Part shown: piece by piece, positions 22,780 to 35,954 of the stretch
How the letters are laid out: each line of letters opens with the position of its first letter
Numbering within the stretch: the stretch's first letter is position 1
Assembly (NCBI GenBank): GCA_018466975.1
Contig: CM031561.1
Span: 1,488,001-1,552,000 of the forward strand
Length of the DNA stretch: 64,000 nucleotides
Direction of reading: 5' to 3'
Origin: Sparassis latifolia
Taxonomy: Eukaryota; Basidiomycota; Agaricomycetes; Polyporales; Sparassidaceae
Made by a program: the position numbers and the translations under genes
The notes under the pieces: generated by a model
What the model was told of the DNA's origin: nothing
The model's input: the letters and a program-made list of their open reading frames with translations, nothing else
Databases searched by the model: none

Positions 22780-22979
22780 ATCGACGTGAAGCTGGGCAAG
22801 TCCTTATAAACAACTTCAAATGTAGCACGAATCTGGATAGATATCTGTACGTGTGCTAGTTGTATCATATCGTCGGACATGCCAAAGTCTTTGTATCGTA
22901 CCGTATCTCCCTCTGAATCGGTGATATACAACGTTCTGCCGGCGGCTTTGAGAGATTCTGCGACGTTCAAGATCCTCAT
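22608..22979 (-). CDS. Hypothetical ORF antisense to the HBS1 3' end
   Basis: An open frame (MRILNVAESLKAAGRTLYI...) with protein-like composition fills most of the space between HBS1 and the transporter and overlaps the last HBS1 exons antisense. A possible upstream exon (23150-23057, MAFQGEGPVILAEIYGRG) would join in frame through a GTAGGG...TATAG intron, but a TGA interrupts it. It may be a small gene with an error, or chance. No domain recognised. Confidence 0.3.
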   Translation of the reverse strand: MRILNVAESLKAAGRTLYITDSEGDTVRYKDFGMSDDMIQLAHVQISIQIRATFEVVYKDLPSFTSIQYSMLRTIPDCLSERKWYDLDLLLTSTNGFSTTPDQYSTHLFVHGKRLQGNRLCFS

Positions 22980-23164
22980 GTGGATATTCCTATATTTGTC
23001 AGGGTATGTTCTCGGAACGACGGCGTCTCAGCCGGAGTACACGCTGAGAGTTTGTCACCCTACCAAGTATAGGCCTCTGTGACGACAATATGCTCTCAGC
23101 CTCGTCCATAAATCTCGGCTAGAATTACTGGGCCCTCCCCTTGAAACGCCATCCATCTCAAGTT

Positions 23165-24844
23165 ATGCCAGACTCTCATGTGCGACAATCTTCGACACAC
23201 GATGTGCATAATTATGATGCAGTGTATCGACCTATTCCTCAAGCACCGGTGGCATCTGAACCTGCCCGTCCATCTCTCGAACTTGATACCAGCGATGAGC
23301 AGGTCGAGCTGGTGGATGAACTTGCCAGCAGTACTCTGCTAGCAGAGGAGGATACACGGATACACGGAATTCATTTCATTCTCGGTTGCGCTGTGCTCCT
23401 GCCATGGAATGGTGCAGTCCAATCCACCTAAGTCCTGCTGTGTTTACTGAAGTGGCTTTTGTAGCGTTGATTACTGCCACTCCATATTTCTTGTCTCGTT
23501 TGGATGGCTCTCCCCTGAAGAGCACGTTCAGTTCCTATCTCTCAACTACCTTTATGGCTTCCAATCTTGGCTTCTTGGCCCGTGCTACTGCCACATCTAA
23601 GCAGGTTGGTCTCGTTATCTATATATACGCTACTTCTGAATCCATTCTCCCCCAGTCGTCCAATTCTCGGAGGGTCCTTCTCTCCATGTCATGGCTTGCT
23701 TTTCTATCAGCCACGCTCTACATCAGCACATTCATCCGTCCTCATCCAGGTGTCTTCTTCGCCTTTGTGCTAGTCAACGGCATACTGCAGGCAGCAGCAG
23801 GGTCATACCTTCAGACGGCTGTCGTTGCCGTCGCATCGCTTTTCGGGCATAGGACAATGCAGGCAGTAATGTCCGGCCAAGCTGGGGTCGGCGTTGTAGT
23901 GAGTGGAGTGCAAGTGCTTAGTGCTACTGCATCTACCCGTGGAAAGACATCTCCCCAATCTGCAGTGGCGCCTGGCTCGAAACCAGAGGAAGTTTCTGCG
24001 GCCATATTCTTCGCGCTGTCCACGTTATTCCTTGTAGCCAGCGCCGGAGTGCATGTTTGGATGACCCGTCTTCCGGTCTATCAGTCTGTGTTGGCGCAGT
24101 CGAGCAGCAGCGATAGGATGGGCAGTATCGAGGAGAATGATATGTCAGAAAGCATGGAAAGGCTCATAGCTGAAGAACATAATCATGGACGGAGAAAGCT
24201 GGACGAGAAGCCTCGAATATTCCGGTTAGCGAAGGTCAACCTCCCGTACAATTTTGCCGTTGCATATGTATTTGCGGTCACCCTGGTATGTGACCATTAG
24301 GCTTGAACTCTAGGGACTGATCAAGACGTCTCTGTAGGCCGTTTTCCCGCCGATCACTATATCCATTCAGTCCACCAACCCGTCTACGCATCCGCTTCTA
24401 TTCAGTGCCATCCACTTCCTTATCTACAATATCGGAGACTTCGTTGGCCGTTACTTGTGCTCCTTCCCAAGGCTCCTCGTCTGGTCTGCTCGACGCCTAT
24501 TAGCATTCTCCATATCGCGCACTCTGTTTATACCACTTTTCCTCATGTGCAACATTCAGTGGGCGAGTTCTTCCACCGTACCATCGACTCCCATCATCAA
24601 TTCCGATTGGCTATACATGTTCATCTTGCTTCTGTTCGGATTGACCGGTGGCTACGTGTCCAGCATGTGCATGATGTCCGCGCCATCCGTTGCGCACAAT
24701 CCTCGACTTCAAGGACGCACTAAAGACGTGGATGTGGCAGCTACGGTCGCAGCATTCTGTTTGGTCGGTGGTCTCACTTTTGGAAGCGTGGCGAGCTTTG
24801 CAGTGAGGGCTGCAGTATGTGACTGCAACCCCTTCAGTTCCTGA
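23165..24844 (+). CDS. Equilibrative nucleoside transporter (ENT/SLC29 family)
   Basis: Exons 23165-23411, 23465-23604, 23656-24285, 24338-24844; 507 residues; every intron removes stops and keeps frame. After an acidic cytosolic N-terminus comes LLPWNALITATPYFL, the ENT signature in the first membrane segment. About eleven hydrophobic segments follow, with a long polar loop near residues 270-320 between segments 6 and 7, as in the family. Conserved pieces include GSYLQTAVVAVASLFG, MQAVMSGQAGVGVVVSG and IYNIGDFVGRYLCSFP (the D-x2-GR motif). The product should carry nucleosides or nucleobases by facilitated or proton-coupled transport at the plasma or vacuolar membrane; the target membrane is not evident. 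Confidence 0.9.
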
Positions 24845-25287
24845 GAGGCGATAGTAGGATGTCATTGTATGTGCATCTCCCGCAGACAGTCAGTTGAAGG
24901 ACGCTGACGACTCAACGTGCAGATGTTGTGTAACGTTCACGATACCCTAGCTTCCAATGTATGCAATCAGAGCAATCATAGACACACGCCGCTGTTGTTT
25001 AGATTTTCACTTACTAGAAATTCACGCCGAGTCGGCTAACCACCAGGGGGTTATATCGGATGGCTCGGAACATATTACTGTGAGCGCTGAACCATGTAGT
25101 GGGAGTGCACACTGATCACCAGACAAAGTAGAATTTAGAAATGATCATGTGTAGGACGACGACCATGACCACCTGATCCTTGAGCGCATCATATCTGCCC
25201 GTGCGCAACAGGGAATGATCAGTGACTGGTCTGCAGGTCGGAAGTCATTGTGTCATGCCTCTGCCAGTCAGGTCATCTGTGCAAACA
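24845..25287. other. Intergenic, nothing recognised
   Basis: About 440 bp after the transporter stop with no supported gene, RNA gene or repeat. It presumably holds the 3' UTR of the transporter. Confidence 0.5.
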
Positions 25288-25518
25288 ATGGCTGACAGTA
25301 ACTCATCCACGCCCGACGAGACCGTGAAGACATCAGAACAGAAGAAGGAACTACCCAATGAACGGTCAGGTCGTCAGATTGCAGCTCTGGACGAAAGAAA
25401 GTACTGGTTAGATGTGCCGCTAGGTCTGAACACGGGAGTAATCGGGCACACGATTGCAGCCATGAACAAGTTGCGGAGACATATTGAGCACTTACCAACA
25501 TGGCCTGTCAGTGTGTAA
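25288..25518 (+). CDS. Small hypothetical ORF (76 aa)
   Basis: MADSNSSTPDETVKTSEQKK... is polar and highly charged, then more helical. Its stop abuts the last base of VFA1, which is on the other strand. It could be a real small gene or an accident of the VFA1 3' region. No domain recognised. Confidence 0.25.
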   Translation: MADSNSSTPDETVKTSEQKKELPNERSGRQIAALDERKYWLDVPLGLNTGVIGHTIAAMNKLRRHIEHLPTWPVSV

Positions 25519-26148
25519 TTACGTTGCTGGTGGCAAACTCGACCTGGGTGCGCCAGGTAGACGAGGAGCAAGCTCCTTCGCTTGTGCAGCTTGTCTGCGT
25601 CTGCGCTGTTCAGCCTGTCGCATTGCGAATACGTCTCGGTGCAAGGTATATCGTTCGTGTGAGGGCGTGGGCGGAGGACTGACCATTCCATCGGGAGGAA
25701 GTGAACCGGGAACGACGGCTGGTTTATTGTTGACGTCTTTGCTCTCCTTCACGTCCTTTTTCCCCTTCTCAGCATCGGCCTCCTTCTCCTTATCCTTCGA
25801 TTTCTCCTTCTCCTTCTCCTTCTCTTTCGCCTTCTCTAGCTTCACTTTCTGGTGCTCCTCCCACTCCTTCTTTACCTTCGCAATTTCGTCCGCGCCGACT
25901 CCCAGCTTCGCGGCAGCACCTGTAGGATCGCCTACGCGGGTTGCGAACGCATGATCGGTGAGATGGTTATCGCACGTGTAGATGAAATCGACGGTGTGGA
26001 TTGTCGCAAGCACGGTGGTGGTCGGCTTGTGGCAGACATAGCACGCCCGAGCGGTTCCTACAGCCTATGTATGGCATGTAAGTATGCAGATTTTGCGATA
26101 GATACCGCAGAGACGGACCCGCTTATAGTAGACGTTGGAGAAAGACAT
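25519..26148 (-). CDS. VFA1: Vps4-associated protein 1 (VFA1-like)
   Basis: Exons 26148-26106 and 26057-25519; 193 residues. The N-terminus MSFSNVYYKRVRLCGTARAC is followed by CYVCHKPTTTVL and FIYTCDNHL, the two Cys pairs of the Vfa1 zinc-binding domain. A Lys/Glu-rich coiled coil near residues 85-125 (KEKEKEKSKDKEKE) and a basic C-terminus follow, as in yeast Vfa1, which binds the AAA ATPase Vps4 and modulates ESCRT-III disassembly at endosomes. The 48 bp intron removes a frame break and restores the Cys motif, which decides the start. The length matches the family. Confidence 0.88.
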
Positions 26149-26286
26149 TGGTATGTCATAGAATACCGTGACCACGGACTGACTGCTGAGCAAGCCAAGT
26201 TAAGTACGGCTCCTTAACAGTGACGAATGCGATTGATCAAGTGATACAAGATACCGGAATAACGGGAGAGCCGTCCATATATGTAG

Positions 26287-28197
<1,911 letters not shown>

Positions 28198-28367
28198 GCG
28201 TGAGGGTTGTCCTCCACGGACAGGTGATCACAGATGTTGTACGCTAGTGAATCGCAGAATTCGAGGTGTATACAGGTCGCTTGCAATGTCGATGTAACAG
28301 TGCGAGATCAGACGACAATAATTTCCAACAAAACATAAGCATTCTAGCAGATAATTAGTGCGTGATC

Positions 28368-30050
28368 TTATACAGCTCGATCGACTAACACTCGCGGCTG
28401 CTTGTGACCAACGACCGCTCGCCACAATCCAGCAAGAGCAGCAACAACCTCCTTCCGTCGCATGCCACTTCTTCTCCACGCAACCTTAAACACGGCAAGC
28501 ACGCAAAGCATGAACGAGATGTCCAAAAATAAACGGCGCACGATCACCAGCACTGGGAGTTGTTCTGAGTCTGCACAATGAAAGCGAGGAGGTGTTTGAA
28601 CAGCGCAACAACACGCGTCAAGGGACGAATGACAATTGACCACATTCCCATATCGTCCAGATCCCACTCGATGCGCTCGGACTGTCCACCCAGGTCTCGG
28701 TGATCGGCGCTCCTCCACCGAGGAGACCGCGAGTCCCGTGCGGAGACCACGGATACGGTGGAACGGTGTATCGAGTTCTCGAGCACTTCTATTCGCTCCG
28801 TCAGGGCTGCGAGGTGCACCTGGACGCCTTCGATAGCGCGCTCCAGAGCCTGGCGGGACGGCGGGCGCGGGATACCACTCTGAAGAGAGTACGGTCTTGG
28901 GTAGTATGGCTGGCTGGGTGGTCTGAAGGATGGACGTGCGGAAAATGTGTGGCCAGGACCAACTACGTCGCTGGCAGAGGAGGTGGATATAATCCTCGGA
29001 TGAGGTGGCGTAGACGCAGCATTCACTGGCTCTCCGAATGCGGACTGAGCCTGATATTCTGAGTGAGGTTGGGTTGCAGGCACGCTCGAAATTGGTATTG
29101 GAGGTGAATGAATGAGGGAACGTGTGGCAGGCGTGCGATACCGCGCAGGGGTGCGATAGCGATGCGTGGACAGAGAAGATTGAGGACGGTCCGCCTGACT
29201 CTGAGCATACGCAGAGGATACAGGTGGCACCTGGTCCCCCGCTTCCTCGTCTTCCGAACTGCTCTGGTCAACCTGGGGTCCAGGAGGTGGTAGAGAAGCT
29301 TGGATGTTCGTTTGGGTGTTTCTGATATGAGCAGGTATATTCCCCAACTCGTAGAGTGGATGGTCGTCTGACGTGGTCGATCCAGAAGAGGAGGATCTTG
29401 TTGACTTCGAGAATGATGCTATGGTAGAAAGTATCAAAAGGTGACATCGTACTGCGGACAAGGCCAGTCATACCACTCATCACCATATTCGAGGGATCTC
29501 CAGAATATGACTCCAGCTCCCGCACCAAGTCCATGGCAATCGTCTTATCCGAGTATCTCCGCAAAACCTGACCACCACATGAGCGTATGCAGTATTGGCA
29601 CGCTGAGCCCTCATACCTTAAGCAATGCCTCTACGTATTTCCACTTGGCCTCATACGGATCGAGATCCTTGTGTTTCGCCCATTCATCCCTTCTCTCATT
29701 AAGAGAGCGGTAGACTGTGGGGTGAATTCTGCGACTTACCATTTGGCCCTCCCTAGCATGTCCCAAACGCTTGGACGGGGAGTTTGGACATTTCCGACAG
29801 TAGCTACAATTGATCTCAGAGTCTATTAGAGTGCCATCAGAACGCACGAGGTAAGCACCTTGTTTGTACAGACTAATAACACAACAGGGCTCGCTCAACT
29901 CTGACGACCACACTCTAATTGCTCCGGTGCGCACCTGTACATCGTGAGCTTCTCCTCATAACCGGTCTGTATTGGCCCATTCTTGGGCAGGCTCTGCACG
30001 ATTTCTACCGCACGGTCGAATTGTGCGTCGATGAGCTGTCGGGAATCCAT
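28368..30050 (-). CDS. Tail-anchored acyl-CoA-binding domain protein (ACBD5/Atg37-like)
   Basis: Exons 30050-29935, 29872-29859, 29803-29740, 29689-29617, 29567-29474, 29418-28615, 28570-28368; 455 residues. Residues 1-90 form an acyl-CoA-binding domain: QFDRAVEIVQSLPKNGPIQ, YEEKLTMYSLYKQATVGNV, then RPSVWDMLGRAKWDEWAKH, and YVEALLKVL. A long Ser/Pro-rich linker, a short coiled coil (VQVHLAALTERIEVLENSI) and a single hydrophobic segment near the C-terminus (LFLDISFMLCVLAVFKVAW) with a basic tail follow. This layout matches ACBD5/Atg37, which sit on peroxisomes and act in pexophagy and lipid contacts; that role is inferred. Exon 2 is only 14 bp, and the last intron is 44 bp. Confidence 0.88.
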
Positions 30051-30461
30051 CGCCACCAAACGAGGGGTCACCGTAGGGAGTCGGAAGAGCAAAAGTCAAA
30101 AACACGCAGATATGTATCACGGGTAGAGCATCGCTCGGCGCTTGATTGTTGCATCGGCGTCGGTCTGAAAAGGGAACGATTTCGCACACGCGGCCTGGCA
30201 TAGGTAGGTAGGTTGGTTTCATGGTAAGTACTCAGAACATTCACGACAAATCTCTGTTATATGCACGAGGGTCACGGTAATAACTACCAATCCTGTGCAA
30301 GAATGGACGTCGTTGAAGGATAGATCTATCATATTTCCCCGCACTCGTCAATATTGTCACTGCGAAATTATGCCAAGAACGGCAGACTGTCTTGCACTCT
30401 CCGGATAGTCAGACGGCAAGGGCGAATAGAGACATCATGTATCGGCATCAGGAGGTATGCG
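30051..30461. other. Intergenic, nothing recognised
   Basis: About 410 bp between the ACBD start (its promoter side) and the mS34 stop. No gene or repeat is supported. Confidence 0.5.
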
Positions 30462-30889
30462 CTACGATGCTAATGAAGGGGGTGATACTGGAGATGTCGT
30501 AAATTTGCGAGCTTGAGACATGCCTTCCGCCCATCTGTACTTCAATCCGCCGCGTATTTGCTCGTCCCGCTCGCTCACCCGCTGTCCTGCATTTTGAGCT
30601 GATATCAAGAACGGTTCGCTCAGAAACATGGTGTGGGCTCACCTCTCCATACGAGCACGCCCCACGCCTTTCCATGAGTGCCTTCAAGCTTCAATTTTGT
30701 CCTTGTGACCTCCCAATAGCAGCCCTCAATCCCCTTCGCGGACCATCGTGTCTGGTATACTCTCTGGCCAACGCCGTCTTGTGGATATCGTGAAAGGACC
30801 TCGTACAGGTTCCCAGGTTGGGAAGAGAGTGACGGAGGAAGTTTGGCTGGAAGAAGCTTTCTGAGCGCGGATCCTACGCTCGACGCCAT
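30462..30889 (-). CDS. Mitochondrial small ribosomal subunit protein mS34
   Basis: Exons 30889-30643 and 30586-30462; 123 residues. The N-terminus is short and basic. The core NLYEVLSRYPQDGVGQRVY, followed by CYWEVTRTKLK and GKAWGVLVWRG, then RGGLKYRWAEG, fits the MRP-S34 family. The intron (GTGAGC...TGCAG) bypasses an early stop and restores the conserved RGGLKY segment. The product is a structural part of the mitochondrial ribosome small subunit. It shares a 150 bp upstream region with a divergent mitochondrial gene. Confidence 0.85.
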
Positions 30890-31039
30890 AGCTAGGTTCT
30901 TCTCTGAGCAGGATATAGAGATAGGGATTCAGAGGCAGGATCGACGTGCAGCTGCGACGCAGGTGTCTCTTCCGTCACGCCTCGGTCATCGTCCATTTCC
31001 CGTTTTGGAAGACACAACTTGTCTCCGCTTGTCACGGCA
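30890..31039. promoter_or_regulatory. Bidirectional promoter region of mS34 and GatC-like genes
   Basis: The start codons of two divergently transcribed nuclear genes for mitochondrial translation are only 150 bp apart, so they must share upstream control sequence. No specific binding motif is identified. Confidence 0.5.
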
Positions 31040-31555
31040 ATGTCCTGCGCTGCACGACGGCGGTGCACAGCGCTGCAGCATTCCTGCCGGAGACTCTATT
31101 CTTCTGGAGTTGCAAAGCCAAGCCGGACTAGTCGCAAGACACTAACAGAGACCGACTCGTGTGGAATACCTCTGCAACCCACCTGGTCGGTAAACGAGCT
31201 GCTCTCATCATATCCTCAGCCGGTCATTACACCCTCAACACTGCAGCGGCTGCATGCACTGTCGGCACTGATCCCCCCAGCGGAGGGCACACCCGAACAC
31301 GAGACTTTGACGCGGGAAATGGAGGAGATGGTCAGGCTGGTCGAAGCGGTCAGACTGGTGGACACGAGCGAGGTTGCCGGGAAGGAAGGAGACATCCCGG
31401 ACGGGCGGATATGGGCTGAAGGTGTCGGCATAGACATCTCCGAAGCCGCGCAAATACCTGTGCATGATGGGGAGATCAATGGTCGTCAGTTGCTGCAACA
31501 TTCGTCCAGGGTCTCGAACGCACTGTACGAGGTGAATTCTCAAAGGACGAAGTGA
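31040..31555 (+). CDS. Mitochondrial Glu-tRNA(Gln) amidotransferase subunit C-like protein
   Basis: Single exon, 171 residues. MSCAARRRCTALQHSCRRLY is a typical Arg-rich mitochondrial presequence. The body, WSVNELLSSYPQPVITPSTL, then LHALSALIPPAEG and MVRLVEAVRLVDTSEV, matches the helical GatC family, followed by a short segment (EGDIPDGRIWAEG) common in fungal members. GatC with GatA and GatB converts Glu-tRNA(Gln) to Gln-tRNA(Gln) in mitochondria. Upstream in-frame sequence exists, but the presequence marks this ATG as the start. Confidence 0.78.
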   Translation: MSCAARRRCTALQHSCRRLYSSGVAKPSRTSRKTLTETDSCGIPLQPTWSVNELLSSYPQPVITPSTLQRLHALSALIPPAEGTPEHETLTREMEEMVRLVEAVRLVDTSEVAGKEGDIPDGRIWAEGVGIDISEAAQIPVHDGEINGRQLLQHSSRVSNALYEVNSQRTK

Positions 31556-32022
31556 TGGTGAGTTTTGGTCAAATAGGTGCCAAGGACTGTACTCCAGGTT
31601 TGACCACTCCTCACTCCAGATTCGGGTGGTTGTCCACGTGTACCCTCATGCGGTCTGTACTGCGTTACCCCCCTTCCGTTCAATACGTGTGCAGGGTCGG
31701 GTGCCGACCACTACCATCGAAAGTGAAAGAGGAAGTTAACGTGGATTTCCTTGTTCCGGGCGACACTTCAACTTATTTACGCCGATGTGTAGAGCCGTCA
31801 TGATGTTACTCATGGCAGAGGTCTTTCTCAACGATCCTTCTGCGACTACCTGCGGGGCGTGTTCGTGGACGCAATTCGTTGTATTATGCAATGCAACGAT
31901 ACACCGTAGAAGCAGCTGCAGGAGTATTTTCCCTGTGGAGAAAATACGGTTACTTTTGCATTGCGGGACAGCAAAACGATATATCGAAGCAAGATTGGAA
32001 CGAGGAGAACAAAAAGACATTT
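31556..32022. other. Intergenic, convergent 3' ends
   Basis: About 470 bp between the GatC-like stop and the dUTPase stop, expected to hold both 3' UTRs. No gene is supported. Confidence 0.5.
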
Positions 32023-32758
32023 CTAAAGCGCATTGTGCCCGCCGGTTGAACCGAAACCTCCTCCGCCACGCAACGTCTCATCCAAATCCTAGGGACCAAT
32101 TAGTCGGCCATCGGGCGCTCATGAGAACAGACTCACGTCGACTTCCAGAACCTCGGGCGTCACAATGCGCTCGAGAATGAGCTGTGCTATGCGGTCTCCC
32201 TCCTCGACTAAACCACGAAATTAACTCGATTAACTCGCATATTGACATGAGAACAGAGCACGTGGCATTACCTTGGAAATCCTGGTCTGAGAGATTGTAC
32301 AGCAGAATGAATAGTACCCCGCGGTAATCAGCATCAATGACGCCTGCCCCCGTGTCAATCATGAATTTGGATGCTGTCGAGTAATTGAGGCTGAAGTTCA
32401 TCGAAGTCATGGCACAAGACCTACCGAGTCCGCTCCGAGGAGCAACACGACCGTACGTTCCCGCGGGGACGGCGATGGAGAGTTGCGTGTCAACTAAAGC
32501 TTTTCCATGCGCTGGGATCAGTTTCCTCTCTGCGCTGCAGTCGTGAACGTTAGCGTCAGGTTTTGTCGTAAAAAATCCCAACGCGCACCTGTAAAGGTCA
32601 TAGCCTGCAGAGAGAGGCGATCCCCGCGTAGGAAGCTTGGCCTTCTCGGACAGCCGCTTGATGAGCAAGTTCGAGACAGGAGTCTGCTCAGATTTTCCAT
32701 TCTCCTCGGCGGGAGACATCTTGCGTTTCTTGAGCTGGGGAGAGTCGGACAGTGACAT
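32023..32758 (-). CDS. DUT1: dUTP pyrophosphatase (dUTPase)
   Basis: Exons 32758-32589, 32534-32425, 32373-32272, 32207-32137, 32088-32023; 172 residues. All five trimeric dUTPase motifs are present: [10 protein letters not shown] (1), APRSGLA (2), [11 protein letters not shown] (3), [12 protein letters not shown] (4) and [10 protein letters not shown] (5) at the C-terminus. A short Lys-rich N-terminus ([17 protein letters not shown]) could be a nuclear signal. The enzyme hydrolyses dUTP to dUMP and keeps uracil out of DNA. The start is 168 bp from a divergent neighbour, suggesting shared control. Confidence 0.95.
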
Positions 32759-32926
32759 GAAGGCGTAAAAAAGAATACGTGGCGGTGGAAAGCGCCCATT
32801 TAAGGTACAACGACGCGTCAGCGGAGTATGAAAGCGTGTCAACTCCGCACGTCACGGTCACGGGCGACTATTCTTCCCACCTTCAATGAACATTCAACCA
32901 TGCCGGCGTAGATATCCTACTGGTCG

Positions 32927-35064
32927 ATGGAGATGGAGTGCAAACTTACTGGAGAACAACTTCCTTTAGATTCCTTTTTCAATCGGTCCGCTTTACGGCA
33001 GCAGGTAAAGCGTAGGCCGCCCAAAAGGCCGATCGACCACGTCGACGAACCCGCCCATGGAACGCTCAGCAAGAAGAGCAAACATAAAGAAAACGTTCCT
33101 CCCAAGGACCCCGTAAGGGAAAAGTCTGCGAAGAGGTTGGGAGGGTATAAGACCACACCATGGCGGGAAGGTGAACATTCTCTTTGTTTGGGCTCGTGGA
33201 GTGTTACTGACCCGGTGCTACATGCAGAGCCACGCCAAATCATCGACCTCACTCATTCAGACCATGAACCTTTGCATAGCACGACAAAGGAGAATGTGCT
33301 CTCGTGTGGCTTGAGAACTACGCCGCCGAACGAGTATGCTCCTTTGTCCGGGCATACTCTTCTCACCCCTCCCCCGACAATGAAGCATCGAAACGGCATA
33401 CCCCCACTCAGCATAAAGGGTTTTCTTCCAATGACACTCTCTTCTTCTTCTGAGAGCACCCCTACTCCTGCCAACCATCACGCCGGGAATCTCATTCGGC
33501 TCCTTACACCCTGCACACCTGTCTCTCGGTCAAGGAGTTTTTTACCCTCGCACGGGGGGAGCTCTCCATCTACTACTTCTTCTACGGGTTTCAGTTCTCT
33601 CGTTGCTACGCAGGTGCAGATCGGTGCAGCTCGACCAGGTAAAAGGAAACGGACTTCGCAGCGAGAGGCTGTCGTTCTGTCTCAAGTGTCGCGACGTCTG
33701 CTATCTTCGTCACGGGGCTCGTGCCCAACTCCTGTTGCCTTCAAGAAACCGCAGGTTCCACCCAAACCCTTGACACTCCCTCGTACCATGGAATCTATCT
33801 CTCGTCTCGCACGTGGCCCTGTGCATGACGTTGCAGCATCCGTTCTGCTCGACGATGGCGATATATTCGTACCTTCATCCCAGACACAGGAGCTTCATAT
33901 TTCCCCTGCACTCGCTGCAAAGAGTCTGCCTAGATTGAACTTCACGTTCCGCATGCCTCTTGGGCACTTTGATGATGGAGAAATTATTCCCACTTCCCAG
34001 AGCCAAGAAAGGGAACTGGAAATTCCTGATTCTGATCTTGGAGTTGGGTCGCAGAGACACGAGTCAATCTCGAAAGAGGCCATGCGGATCTCGCAACAAC
34101 CACGGAAGCACATCACTTCGCGTGACGCTCTTCACGAAGTGCGCAACGCCCTGAGTTTGGTCTCAGAGTCTCTGGAGTTCGTGCCGAGCTCGCAGAGTCA
34201 GTTGGAGAAAGAACTGGACATGGCTTCTGTCAGCCCAATTTGCTTGGTCGATTCATCAAGGCGGTCTTCGGAGAACGAAGGCAATGGGCGAGCGCAACGG
34301 CCGATACCTTTGAGGTTAGTTCAGTGTTCTTGACGCCAAACTTCGCAGCTCACATCCATCACTACAGTAGCGAAGGCTCTGAAGAAGTCTCAGATCGTGT
34401 GCAAGACAAAGATAAACAGGTGTTAAATTCCCCTGTGCATCCATCTCAAGGCGAATCACAATACTCCAACGGTGTACATTCCCAACTCTACACGTCTCCT
34501 CCTCATCCTCCGACATCCTACGGCAGCTCGCTTGGAGATGTGGATAAGTTTAACCTGGCACCAGACACACCTCCACAGCTTCGAGCATTCCGAGACATGT
34601 TCAACGATGAGCCCTCTTTTCTTCAGGACAGCGAGAACACAGATGCTCATTCATGTTCTGTGGGAATATCTGCTAGCCCGCCGAGCAATACGCAGGATCC
34701 ACCGTTCGTAGTGAGCAGAGATCAATTTCTGCGCAGCTACTCCCTCACCGAACCGGAGTCTGACGACACACCACTTTCTTTGTTGGCGAACCCACCAATA
34801 CGCCAGGAAGAAACGGATCTTTTGCAACACCGTGTCCCTCACCGAGAAGTTGATGCAATCACTATAAGAATCCCCGGCAAGTCTTCGAATGACGCCGACG
34901 ACGAAGGAGCCTCCTCCTCCTCGGCCGACCAACCACTGAGCATCCCACACTCTTTCGATGAAGGCATGACTTACTCGTCCGTATCTGGAAGTTCGTCGAT
35001 TCCGGCAGTCGTCGCAGATTTCTTCGATATGTTCGATAGCGACGATTCTGTCGGGGATATATGA
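32927..35064 (+). CDS. Disordered protein with SQ/TQ repeats and a SUMO-interacting-like motif
   Basis: Exons 32927-34314 and 34368-35064 give 694 residues; the intron is 53 bp (GTTAGT...TACAG). I recognise no folded domain. Visible features are an N-terminal CKLTGEQLPLDSFF, a KRRPPKRP basic patch, RQIIDLTHSDHE (hydrophobic core followed by acids, as in SUMO-interacting motifs), and three spaced copies of a [IV]P-x-SQ-[ST]-Q motif (FVPSSQTQE, IPTSQSQER, FVPSSQSQL). SQ/TQ clusters are typical of ATM/ATR kinase substrates, so a genome-stability adaptor is a guess. The end is uncertain: an intron replacing the stop near 35047 and exons about 35104-35173 and 35235-35416 could add a helical tail (LEQLKVKQLDADAQEDALRH). 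Confidence 0.7.
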
Positions 35065-35416
35065 GAGCTGGTCGAGGGTGGGGGTTCGACTTTTGGATGT
35101 GTTGCAGCTGAGTTCCTTCTTGCAATTGATCTAATGTGTACGCGTACTCCTGATGGAATGGCATATTTTGATTCGGACTTCAGTCGGTCGGTGCGAGCTC
35201 ATCTGCTCGCGATATCTGCTACGGCGGTCAGAGCTCTGAGGTGCTAGCTTCCCGGCACTTGAGCAACTGAAGGTCAAACAACTCGACGCGGATGCTCAGG
35301 AAGACGCGCTACGGCATCATGGTAAGGGTGCTGGTCTCGCCGCGTCGTTCAGAGAGCTACTTCGCCGGGTAGACACGATGCAGACTGGTGGCCTTGCACA
35401 GATTGACGCATTCTGA

Positions 35417-35954
35417 CGATACGACCGCGCTAGAGTGACTGTGTCTAGACCTTCACGAAGGCGATCACCAGCAGCGGCTCGCGATAGATGCTTTTGTCTG
35501 CCCGAGGACGTCAATATATGGAGATTTACCCATCGGGGTTAACTCCGATAAGATCATGCTCACCCTTTTCCAAGTGCAGGTGGTCGTCCTTATCGCGGAT
35601 CAGGCGTATACTCTTCGTTTGCCTTCACATATATGTTTTCGACGCATTTCCCCTTCCGAGTGGCGTCCCGAATATTCTCCATCATCATCGATATACCTTT
35701 CTGAGGGCTGATTCATGCCTGAAGACTCTCAAGTCTCGTTCTCTTCACTTGGAAGGTTGTCGAGCCGAGAGTCCCGGCGCGATATTGCACCTCCAAGGCA
35801 GAAATTATGGCGCGATTCCCTTCCCTTCCAAGATACGCATCATACGCTGATACAGGGGGCATCTGATAGTTGGCGCAATGCTTCCGAGCCAGAGATATAA
35901 TGTCATTGGCTCTGCTCTGTCAGGTAATATTATAAGCAGATCCCATTCTCAGCC
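35417..35954. other. Intergenic, no clear gene
   Basis: About 540 bp upstream of the flavoenzyme gene. Short frames occur (for example MPEDSQVSFSSLGRL at 35715) but none has a recognisable domain or a convincing exon structure. Confidence 0.45.

Noticed and set aside
25780..25840. TTCTCC microsatellite-like repeat
   Set aside because: It encodes the Lys/Glu coiled coil of VFA1 on the minus strand, so coding constraint explains it.
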